DNA of 64,000 nucleotides from Planoprotostelium fungivorum (lineage: Eukaryota > Evosea > Variosea > Cavosteliida > Cavosteliaceae), in the NCBI GenBank assembly GCA_003024175.1, contig MDYQ01000139.1:1-64000 (forward strand), read 5' to 3'. This document shows positions 47,782 to 58,096 of the stretch, piece by piece. The position numbers and the translations under genes are program-made. Under the pieces are notes generated by a model. That model had not been told where the DNA came from, made no database searches, and saw only the letters and a program-made list of their open reading frames with translations. Each line of letters begins with the position of its first letter. The first letter of the stretch is position 1.

Positions 47782-50474
47782 ATGATCGACGACAAGAACC
47801 CGACCAGAGAGAAAGGCTCTGCATCTTTAGAGGACATCAAGAGTGAGACAGAAGGTGCTATATTGGTGTGGGATGCTGCAGCTTTGGGATCATTGCAATC
47901 CGTATATGGAGGTCTGGATGCAGTCGTAAAACATCTGGCGCCTCATTCCTTTCATCAATTAGAAGACTTCACCGCTTTAGATCCGGAAGAGGAGCACGTG
48001 TTAATCCAACACGAAGAACCGAAGAGACTGATCATCTTTCTCTGTGAGTTACCATACGATCCATTTGATTCCATCTCTGCATCTTTCTCGCCACACAGAC
48101 ATATCCTATCACCGTGCGTTCTCATATGTGACGCAATCACAGCTCAACCGATTTACCTATCGTTACCTTCCATTCAAAACTGCATGATGGTTCTATGTTC
48201 TCTCCATTACAGCACCATCGAAGAATGTATCATCTACTCGGCTCTGAACCAGTTCGCTCAATATGATTTCCATCAACTATTGGAGGGAGACTTTGGTTCC
48301 ATCATTCCACAAGAAAGAAGTGCAGAAGGAGAAGATGAGGCACCATTGGCAAGTCGAACGAAAGAGGTTGAGAGTTACATGAGGTGAGACGATGATCTGA
48401 TTACGATGCATGGGTGGGTTACTCATGGATCTCGTAGTGGAATTACAGAGAGTCTACAGAGACAGATGAGAGCTGCGATAGAGGAGGGTGTCAAGATGGA
48501 CAACGCTTTCGTCACGACAAAGAGCTGGTGAGTCATCATCCGCGATCAAGTCCTTTGTGCATCGTCATCTCTTCCAAAAAACAATTTTTCAATCGATTTT
48601 ATTCTTCATCTCCTGCTCGTGACGACTGAACAAATGACAGCATCTGTGCCTTCATCTGGCTGCCCATTCTCGTCTGCACCAGCATGGGTAGTCTGACCGT
48701 TCTATCCAATTGTGACGACTACCTACCTGACCTATTCCACGAAGAAGCGCGGGAAAAATCACCCAAAATCACTTCTCTCTACGTGGCTCACGCTCTACAT
48801 TCGGTGGCCAAATTGTTTGGCGTCAGAGAAGACATCTACAGCTTGGGAGAGAATTCAAAGAACCTGGGAAGGCTACTGAACCGGCTCGTTGTAGATGAAC
48901 CCTCCTCTCAACTTTCCTCGGAGATCTCTACGGCGTCCTTCCTCATGGTGGACCGAGTGAGTCTCAAATATTCGTGCCGTCTCAACATTTCGTGCCGTCT
49001 CGAAGGATTGAGACGGTCCAAACGATTGTGCCCGGCTCACTCTGTACAGACCCTCGATCTGGTAGGTGCCTGCGGCTACTCCGACAACCTCATGGACAGA
49101 AGTCTCTACAACACCTTCAACGACAATCTACAACGCGCCAAACCCTACACCCACCTCCCTCCCCTCCAGTCCAACATGACCGATTACGTCCGGAACTTCC
49201 TCGGAGATTCCGATATCTCCGCGGCGTTCAACATCTATTCGGGCAGGGGCGATGCCTGTGACGTCATCCTTCAGAATCTGATGACAAAGAGAGAGAAAGA
49301 GGGACTACAAGACTTGAGGTACAAGATGGTAGAAATTCTCACGAAAGAAAAGATCAAGTTCACCATGCCGAAGGCGAGTAATCTCCTCGGAAATTCCGAA
49401 AATGACTCGTCGTAGATGGGAAACGTCACGGCGAAGCAGCTGACGGACCTCGTCAACGTCTTCGTGTCTTCTGAAACGCTGTTTGTGAAGCACCAGAGGC
49501 TTGTTGCATTGGCTGTCTACGTACTTAATCATCTGAAGCACAAGTTTTCCGGGAAATGGGATCAAATGCTGGGAATCGAGAAGGTCCACAACGAGACGAG
49601 ACATTTTATTTTCTAATTCTTATGCAGATTCTCATGTTGGAACCGACTGATCTGATGGCTAAGATCAGGGAAGTATTGATTAAGAATGTGAATCGTGACG
49701 GTCTCGTCTCATTAGAAGACGTCATCGGCCTCATGCTGTCCGCTCATTCTCTCGGTGACCCACACAAAGTCAGCGCAGAAGATCTATTGTGCGAGGAGAT
49801 CATCGTGAAGATGAAGAAGGAAGGAATGGAACTGAAGGGGGTGGCCGAGGGGGGAGCGGCAGATTGTAGACAGAAGGTTGAAGAATTCATTCGATTTCTG
49901 AGGAAGTCGGCGGAGCTGAGGAGAAATTTCAAGGAATTTGGGTGGGAAAAATCTTCGTTGTAGATGAGAAAAAATATCCTTTCCAATCATTTCACACGAT
50001 GATGATGATGATCATGATGAGAGTGATACTGATGGAGACAGAGAGTTGTTGAAGCCTGGAAAGATGGGTAACGCATACGAATCTCTCCTGTGTCAGATCG
50101 CGCGCTCACTATCCAACAAAGACACGTCACACAGCCGAACGGAAGTCACCGACATCGAGAGAATGTCTTCATCCGCTGCATCATCCATCGGCAACATCTT
50201 CAAGTCCGGTTTCAGGTGAAGATGACACCCTCCATCTCATGCTGATCTCTCCAGTCGCTTTGGACTCACTTCGAAACCTCGCGTGAGCGACAACGGCACC
50301 ATCTTCCTCATGCTGCTGGGTGGCATCACCAACAACGAGCTGCGAGAGTTGATAGACATCGCCTCGAAAGACGGACAACATCGCTGGATCATCATCACGA
50401 CCAGTCTGACAAATCCCGCCAAAATCGTCTCCCAGATTTCCCGCCAATTTTCTGAACAAGAGAAAGCGTTGTAG
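47782..50474 (+). CDS. SCFD2: SCFD2-like Sec1/Munc18 family protein
   Basis: The protein begins MIDDKNPTREKGS, then GAILVWDAAALGSLQSVYGG. It has TIEECIIYSALNQFAQYDFH and ESLQRQMRAAIEEGVKM. The diagnostic SM-protein block SFLMVDR/TLDLVGACGYSDNLMDRS is interrupted by an intron at about 48.95 kb; human SCFD2 has LLDRTLDLTG in this place. C-terminal parts are RFGLTSKPRVSDNGTIFLML, LGGITNNELRELIDIASKDG and IIITTSLTNPAKIVSQI, the same end as other SM proteins. SM proteins clasp SNAREs during vesicle fusion; SCFD2's own partners are poorly known. About ten introns, with in-phase joins. The stop is TAG at 50474. Confidence 0.8.
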
Positions 50475-50508
50475 ATGGATTTCTTTTTTTCGAGGAATTT
50501 ATCGTTGT

Positions 50509-51294
50509 CTATATAGTTCCAGGCTTGCCACCGTCACCGGGGTTCTCTTGTAAGGCGTCTTGGGTGGCGATGAGACGTAAGACAGTCTTCTCACTGGTCT
50601 CTTGCAGCTCTCCCGCGATCATCAGCTCGTCGAGGATGTAATAGGCCTGATGATGATGAGTGGGATGAGATAGTGGACGGCTCACCTTGTGGAAGTTGAA
50701 GATGAGATCGAGCTCGCAGACCTACGTGAGATCATGTCAGGAGATGATGTGAAATGAGATTAGAGGTACGGAGTTGTGTGAGAGGAGCAGGAGAAATAAA
50801 TGGGTGTCTTGTGATTCACTTACATTTCCAAAGTATCGGTCCAAGATCTTGACGTAGTGATGGGTGATTTCGAGTGTGAGGAGCTCATTGTCATTCTTAT
50901 CGACACACATAATGAAGTAGAGACTGGCGTATCTGTACCGAATCGTTAGGGGTGATGACATCTTTAAACGATCTTTCGAATCGAAAATGCAAAAGATTCG
51001 GTTCTTCGATTTCCAATCATGACGTGAGCCGAGGAATATATATAGACGTATCGAACGCTGCGTCTCTCACCTTCTGGCGATAATCTTGTAATCCTTGTAC
51101 TCGAGGAAGTTGCACAGTTTGGGAGAGCGGTTGAGAACCATGCTTCCCACCTCTCTGATCATCCTCTGCTTCTCCTTTGGCGTGAAGGTGGAGTACCATT
51201 TGGTCAGACGGGTCTTGCCCTGTCGGCTGAGAAGCAACACAAAGTGGAACTGTTAGACGTGAGAAGGGGAAGATGGATTCGGCCTCACAGTCAT
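50509..51294 (-). CDS. AP1S1: Clathrin adaptor sigma subunit (AP-1 sigma-like)
   Basis: The start at 51294 encodes only Met-Thr before an intron. It then joins [75 protein letters not shown] and [20 protein letters not shown], followed by [20 protein letters not shown] and a short tail. This is a complete small-chain adaptin with the longin fold. Similarity is closest to AP-1 sigma (RQGK..L.KWY; VCELDIIFNF.KAY.ILDE), acting in clathrin coats at the trans-Golgi/endosome. AP-2 sigma is a less likely alternative. The two-codon first exon is unusual but in phase. Confidence 0.88.
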
Positions 51295-51521
51295 TCCTCG
51301 TGTCCTTAAGAGGTGGCTGTGCTGTGGGCTGATGATGAGCGGATGGAAAGCAAAGGACCGAGTGTAGAGCGGTTGAGATCGATGCGTCATGCATGATTTT
51401 TCAAAGCAAGGAATACGAACCATGCAGCAACCACAGAACGCAGAACAATCCATAAAGAAACGGCCCGCGATATGTGAGAGATTCTTTGGACATTATCATG
51501 TGATATGTTTGAACACGTAAA

Positions 51522-52079
51522 ATGACTTCCAACTCAGTCACACAAGTGAGCCAAGTGAAGCCCAGCAAGTGCGGATACAATCTGAAGTTGAAAGTACTCT
51601 ATCTGAATAATGTATTGGAGAAGACGAGGATCGATGGAACCACAGTCCGAATTGCAGAATGCATCGTAGGCGACGAGAGCGGAAGCATCATCTTAACCGC
51701 AAGAAACGGTGAGTGATTCCGGCCCACATTGGATACGTCACAAATCCGTCGACTCTCAATGTCTCAGACCTCCCCCACACCAACTTCATCATGACTCGTA
51801 ACAGATCAGATCGACAAGGTCCAACCCGGAAAGTCCATCATCGTGAGAAACAGCAAGATCGACATGTTCAAAGGTTTCATGCGGCTCGCCGTGGACAAGT
51901 GGGGTAAGATCGAGGTGAGCCCATCATCATCTTCCTCTCTCGTCTCCTTCTTCGTCTCCCATGTGATCCATCCACCTCCTGAACCTCCTTAGAATTCACC
52001 AGAAGCCTTCCACTTCCAAGTCAACGCGAACAACAATCTCTCACACATTGAATACGAGCTCGTGTCTGTCGAAGAATAA
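51522..52079 (+). CDS. OB-fold single-stranded nucleic-acid-binding protein (SSB/At4g28440-like)
   Basis: Three exons give about 125 residues: KPSKCGYNLKLKVLYLNNVL, RIAECIVGDESGSIILTARN, QPGKSIIVRNSKIDMFKGFM, RLAVDKWGKIE, and YELVSVEE. The strand pattern and the AEC.VGDE.GSI..TARN block are those of the short OB-fold proteins related to human SOSS-B (NABP1/2) and plant At4g28440. They bind single-stranded DNA or RNA. The start is the first in-frame ATG at 51522. The TAA at 52077-52079 is within AATAAA. It is convergent with RPS19. Confidence 0.75.
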
Positions 52080-52144
52080 AATCAAAAGTTTTTTGTTTTC
52101 CTTTTTATTGCACGATCCCCTCTCCTTGAAGACGAACAAACACT

Positions 52145-52843
52145 TTAACGTCTGTTTCCGATATGGCTGGCAATTCTGTCCAAATCTCTTTGTCCAGTGT
52201 GGGTGAGTCTTCTTCCTCTGCAAACATTCCATCAGCATCACGATCACGTTCCATCACGATGCGGAGGAGCAAAATGACATGATGGTGATGGACATCTCAC
52301 CCCTTGGGGTCCTTCTCGACGACCTTGATGGCCTCGAGCTGCTTCAAAGTGGAGCGAAGGACGGCACCGGAAGCGATGGCAGCGTGGCTGGGCTTGGATC
52401 CATTGTTCTGGCGACCTCCGTAGATGCGGCGGAGAAGTCCAACACCGAGACCTCCCTTAAGGTAGAGTCTTCTGGCAACAGAGGCTGAGAGAGGTCAGAG
52501 GTGGATGATATCATTCAAAATGCAGATGTGAGATGCGATCCAGAATGGATGCAGAATGCGCGATCGTCCTTGAAGAAGATGGACGAGAAGAGTTGCACGA
52601 TAGAGGATGTTCTTCAGCGAAAATAGACTCACCAAGACGGATGTAGTACCAGTCAGGGTTGGTGGGTCCCTGCTCCTTGTAGGCTCCAGTCTTGACGATA
52701 TCAGCCCACTTGGGGACGTTGATACGGCCACTGCGCTTCAGATGTCTGGCATAAGCCTCGATGAACTTGTCGGCGGAGACATCGCGGACGGAGTGGGGCT
52801 TGTTTTGGGTAGCCTGGGTGGAAGGGGTCGTGTCAGTGGCCAT
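52145..52843 (-). CDS. RPS19: Small ribosomal subunit protein eS19
   Basis: This is a component of the cytosolic 40S ribosome. Exon 1 encodes [40 protein letters not shown] and WYYIRL. Exon 2 encodes [40 protein letters not shown] and [14 protein letters not shown]. Exon 3 encodes [18 protein letters not shown]. The whole protein is present, about 150 residues, with the usual eS19 N-terminus extended by [17 protein letters not shown]. The start at 52843 is the first ATG. Confidence 0.95.
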
Positions 52844-53056
52844 TTTCTATAGAAACACCATCAGCATTCCATATCAGAGATTATGCATTCCATCAGATGT
52901 CTATCCATCTCATCTTTTCATTATCTCTCGTCCTCAATGGACCTCTCTTCTATGGACTATGTAGTTCTATCGATAGATAACGATAACATTATGAAAAACT
53001 AACCCGTCTCTGTGCAACTCAAGAAAAAGGAGCAGAAAGAACCGCGAGCCACAAAA

Positions 53057-53094
53057 CCTCCCTCCCTCCCCCCCTCATTTTCCCTCCCTCCCCG
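53057..53094 (+). promoter_or_regulatory. Pyrimidine tract before the C9orf72 start
   Basis: A CCTCCCTCCC-type tract of about 38 bases with only two A residues ends four bases before the ATG at 53098. It could be a core-promoter initiator region or part of a very short leader. Its role is unproven. Confidence 0.3.
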
Positions 53095-53097
53095 TAT

Positions 53098-55146
53098 ATG
53101 GATCAAATATTTGTGCCCGAGCAACAGAACACGCAGACACAGCATCGGTTGCTCCTCTTGGGAGAGAGACGTGCATCGATAGACATTGATGTGTCGATGA
53201 CGGGAAGTGATGAGGATATAGAAGGAAAGAAGTCACCTGAGGGAGTGGAGAAGAGTTTGGGATTGAATGATAGTGGATCGACATGGTCGAATTTTTGGAG
53301 AGGATTTGGATGGAACATCGCAGATAAGAACAAACCGAGTCACAATATCACTCGTGAGTTGACGTGACGTGATATCATCATCCATTTCGATTTACACACC
53401 GTAGACAATGGTCCATCGAAAAGAGTAGCTCGTAATATTTTCTCCGTTCTTCCCGGCGACACTCAGTGGATATCATGCATCCTCGTGTCAAGATGGGATA
53501 ACATATCAGGTCCAAGAGTTGAACATGTGTGGTCTGGCACGGAGACACTCGGAGAGGACAACCTCATGTCTGTATCTAGACAGACTCTCTGCGGCGAGTT
53601 AGCTCGTGAAGATACAGACGAAAATGCATCTGTCGAATCCAAGTTCCATCTCTTACCAGAAATCGGTTACTGCTTCACTTCTTTCGTCTTCACGGCGCCT
53701 TACGGGCAGAACGCCGCCAGCAGTCGGTTCTCATTGTCCATCGTTGTCAGAATGAAACTGTATCAGAAGTATCTGATGCTTCACAACATCGTGGAAGACA
53801 GTGAGTCGAACAGGAGGAAACAACATATCTGATCGAGGTGTGAAGGGATGTTACAATTGGTCAGCCAATTACAAACTTTATTGGTCAAGGTGATTGAAAC
53901 TCATACATCTCATATCGAGTCATCACATTTCATCGATCGATGACACGAAATCATCATCACACCACGATCGTATCATCATCACATCACGATCGTATCATCA
54001 CAACAATCATCTCGATCTCCTTTCAAATATTTCTCCATAGGATTGGTCCACCGCCATCAACGTCTTCTCTGTTCAACTCCAACCTTTCGTCACAAAGATG
54101 GAGGACGTCTTTCACAGCAGCCTGCCACCACCTCTTCTGAGTCGCACCTTCGTTCATCATCCGTCACAATACACTCCCGAATTCATCTCTAGGGTCGTTA
54201 CGTCTCATCTACAAACTCATGGGAGCACCATCATCATCGGATCTGATCCCGAACGCATCAACACGGTGAGATGATCGCGCATGAGACGTCTAATTGAGGA
54301 CGTCCGCGCGTGGAGGACGATGGGAGACAGGTCTGAAGAACGTTACAGTTCATCGACTCACTCTGCATGTTCAACATCAGTTGGAATGAAAGACATAGAT
54401 CGTCACACTGTCGCTCGCCCAGTACATTCATACCCGACCTCGCCATCCAAGGGGTCGTCACCGTGAGTTTTCCCGCCAAGATTCTCGAAAAAGAATAATA
54501 TGATTTATAAATGATTTTAATTCATCATATCGTACGATATTCTTACATGAGGCAGACGACCATCAGCGAAGAGGAAGTCATCCAATCCATGTTACCCTCC
54601 ACTGTCGTCGATCTCAACACCTTCATCGTCAAGCAGACGCCTCCGTTTCACGAATACAACATCCTGCGTAAGAACTACTTGAGGTCACAGCTCGACAGTC
54701 GAGACAAGAGCCTTCAAGAGAATCCGTGGAAGGCACAGGAACTATTCAGAGTCGTCAAGACGGGTGCACCGCTGGTAGACAAACTGTTGGGAGAGCTGTA
54801 TGGATGTCCGACCTACTTACGCACCCCCTTCCTCGTCCAATCGGTCAAGCTGCTCGTGAGAAAGGCTATTCAACTCATTCGATACGTCCAGGCCGAAATG
54901 TGAGAAGATGTGCGGGAGATATGGAATTGACGCGTTGTAGAGAGAGGAGTCACGTGAGGCAATTGGAGGCGAACACGGTGAAGAAGATCCGAGTCCACAT
55001 GGACTTGGGGCAGGAGAGTGACTTCTATCTCTTGTTGGGGATAGCAGAGAAGTTGTTTCCTGGTATCTATGTCATGCTGGCGGGTGACCCAGCTTTCTTC
55101 ATCGTGAGTTTCGTCTATGTTCGTTTCTTGAAAGATTAAAACGTGA
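53098..55146 (+). CDS. C9orf72: C9orf72 homologue (DENN-module protein)
   Basis: The N-terminal DENN longin part reads CILVSRWDNISGPRVEHVWS, SRQTLCGELARE, FHLLPEIGYCFTSFVFT and SSRFSLSIVVRMKLYQKYLM, parallel to human FAYWDNILGPRVRHIWA, NHTLNGEI, KFFVLSEKG and YGLSIILPQTELSFYLP. Further on are EFISRVVTSHLQTHGSTIII (human LLNAISSHLQTCGCSVVV), an FIPDLAIQGVV block, FHEYNILRKNYLRSQL, LRTPFLVQSVKLLVRKAIQL, IRYVQAE, KIRVHMDLGQESDFYLLLGI and AEKLFPGIYVMLAGDPAFF. Human C9orf72 forms a complex with SMCR8 and WDR41 that regulates autophagy and lysosomes. The N-terminal extension (about 90 residues, acidic) is not in the human protein. The last exon after a 36-base intron is only four codons; the stop is at 55146. 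Confidence 0.9.
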
Positions 55147-57249
55147 ATCTCTGAGAGAGCATGGTCATCACCATGATGTGTGCTCTTTCGGATGGCAATG
55201 ATGAAGAGAGACATGCTGAAGATGAACCCAGGAGCTACAATTTATAGAATTGTTTGAGAGTTTCTGAGGAGGAAAAGAGGATTTAATTCATTCTCATTTA
55301 TGTATGGACAAGACCGCAAGACCAGCGTGGTGCGCTCGAAAGAAGATGGAAATAGATGATGTATCATGGCGATTCCCCTCTCTCTGCACGAATGTTTGCC
55401 ATCGAATGAAGACGGATGAGTGGGTGTCTGCCTCCATGAACTGTTAGACGACGGTCAATATGGGCTTGATATGACGGCCCGAGTTTCACCTTTCGCGGCA
55501 GACCACGTGTGACGACCACTATCTTTCATTGGAGATCTTGGCTTCACACCTCTCTTCTCTAACGATCTGCGTATCGTCAGTCTGTGGACACCGATCCGAT
55601 CGTTGGGCTTCACCTTCTCAAATCGAAACTCAGTTGCTCCGTCTCCCTCTGTAACTTTATGAAACTGTCTTGCATCTCTTAGAGGCCTGTGAAAGTGATC
55701 CCGATGGACATCTAACTCCATTTCTCATCCAGGTAAGAAAGGTCTCTTCTTGGTTCAAAAGGGGTTCCCATCACGCCAACTTTTGTCGTCGAAAAAAAGA
55801 CATGGAATGTTCTATTCAATATGGTCAGGCTGATCTCGAGATGCACCACGTCCGTGCAGAGAGGTTGATTCCCTCAACTTCTCACGCGAGGGAATCAGAG
55901 GGGGGGTAATGAGTGATTTATTCGGATGGACTGTTATCATTTCACAAGAAGCATAATCGCTGGAAACATATTTTGCTCCTGAAACTCTCCTATTGGGCTC
56001 CCGCAGTGCCCTCTCTGTTGGTGTGTATGCTCTCACGTCATATGGACTGAGAATATATCTATAGATAAGCGGAGTCAGTGGTTCCTCTTTTGTGTGTTTA
56101 TCTCATTCGATCTGTTCGTGTGTCAGGCACGATCGAAGACGATTGCCTCTCTTTCTGATGATCTGGAGGTGCCTCATCCAACAAACCGAGGACACTCTAA
56201 AGTCGAAATTCGACATAATTACGAATTTTGAATTGTAGGAACGGAACGGTTAGATCATCACGATCAGCTGACCTTCTGTTGGTGACGTACCGAGAGAGAA
56301 TTAGAGACAGAGACTTCGTAGGTGAGACACGTCCTCAGTGTTCACTGAATCATCCCACCGCTCAATATAAATCTCTGCGGATACTTCTGTAGTACGTTCA
56401 CTTCGTCACTGTCCATTATCACGATAGAATGTGAATGTTCATATTCATATTCGTTTCTGGGATCAGCGAGATGCGACGTGATCACCTCGGCCACGGTCAG
56501 GTCCAATTTCTCTGTTCATTCTCGGTTCCAGTTGCCTCAACACATCACGAACACGATGATGATGAGCACGAGATCGAGGCTCGGCCGCGGCGTGACACAG
56601 ATCCTCAGGGAGTCCAGTCGTTCTGCAATGCGCTGAATACGAAGAGGAAGTAAGGGCGATTATCGTTCATTTTTCGGCCGTGAGGCTCGCACGGCTCTGA
56701 TTCGCTACGAACATGATTGGCCGCGCTTACGTGTGTGTTACTAGCCCATTTGCGTTGACTATCGAAGGTTCGACGACTTCTCGGTTTATTCTCTGAGCCG
56801 AAACGGTAACCCCGGACGACTCGCCGAACGTTGTACAAATAAGGCAAGTGTGACGACTCGTGGTACTAAAACGAGCATTCTGTATGGATGACAGGTGAGA
56901 GTTTGTTTCCGCCGGGAGCGTTGGCACATTGCATTCGTAGACCTTCAGTTACCCGGACGGGGGGCTCCGCCTCCATAGTTGAGACGTTTACTGATGACCA
57001 TTTATAGATCCCCAGCAACAGAGACAGCTTCATTGCTCGAGCAATCATCCAGACGCATTCGCTTGGCATCTTGTGCGGGCCTTAACACCCACGAAAGGTT
57101 CATAATTTCCTTTTTTAGAGTGAGCGGCATGCGTAGTAAACCTTTGATTGCGTTGAGGAAATCCACGCCTGTCATGCGGTGGCAGCACGTTTCCTAAAGA
57201 GGTGAATCAATAACCAAAAAAGCCCAAACTCAACAAGGCGCGTGGAGCA
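55147..57249. other. 2.1-kb gene-poor stretch
   Basis: No spliceable coding exons are seen. Frames of 60-90 codons occur on both strands but have no domain, no consistent splice borders and atypical composition. It includes the promoter of orphan paralogue B at its right end. It is the longest gap in the window. Confidence 0.5.
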
Positions 57250-57929
57250 ATGGTAGATACTATGAGCGAACTATTCTTCTCTGGTGGATTAGAGGTCGAG
57301 GACCTAGTGGACTGGGTAGAGGAGCGGTGGCAAGAGGAGACACGATCGAGATCAAAGATGGAATCGATCGGGAAATTGACACTGTCTATACCAGTATACC
57401 TGCCCCTCATGACTCTGTCCACAGAGTTTGAGCTGTTTGAACAGCTGCGGCCGCTACAGAGGAAGTCTTACGACAACGAGAATCGATTTCTCTCACCGAA
57501 ACCAGTCATCATGCTGAAGCCAGTGAGTCAGCCGCTCACATCTCAACTTGAAACTGATGATGTGATGCAGCATTCAGAATTATTGGGGAAGATCACAAGT
57601 TGCAACATCTCTGTCTTTCTGCTGGATGAAAGAGGAACACCACTGTGCCCACAAGAACAGCAGTACATGAGCGGTCCTTGTGGCGAAGAGACCACTATCA
57701 CGACGCCGCACCTGCGAACTTCATCCATGTCCATCCGAGTGAGCCGATTCCACGTCGTGCGACTCCGCTGACATCTACGAAGGTTAGCCATCGTCTGGCC
57801 GAGATCAGGGCATCACTGTGCTTCATCGTGGACTACGAGACGGAGGACCAGACGAAGTCGAGATGTGTCATCACCTCCAATTGCTTCAATTTTGTGCGCA
57901 ACAGACGGAGAACCAAGGGAGCAAAGTGA
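57250..57929 (+). CDS. Orphan paralogue B
   Basis: This is close kin of the gene at 35224-35843. It opens MVDTMSELFFSGG and LEVEDLVDWVEERW. Its core has LTLSIPVYLPLMTLSTEFEL, LQRKSYDNENRFLSPKPVIM and HSELLGKITSCNISVFLL. The end contains TTITTPHLRTSSMSIR and SRCVITSNCFNFVRNRRRTK. Both copies share the intron after MLKP. Copy B has a second intron (gtgagccg...acgaag) between SIR and VSHRLA, where copy A's DNA is continuous (about 57.74-57.78 kb). The same tentative CudA/Rel-like reading applies; function unknown. Confidence 0.68.
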
Positions 57930-58096
57930 CTCCAAATTTTGTCATAGTAGAGAAAAGAGAACGTTTTTGAAATAAATTTTTGTATCGAGCACAGCTCTCT
58001 TTCGATGATGGTGCATGACCCAACAACAACACGATCCAACGACGACTTTATCCTCTCTCCGGGCAAAACTGAGGAACAAGAAGGTCTGACATCTCA

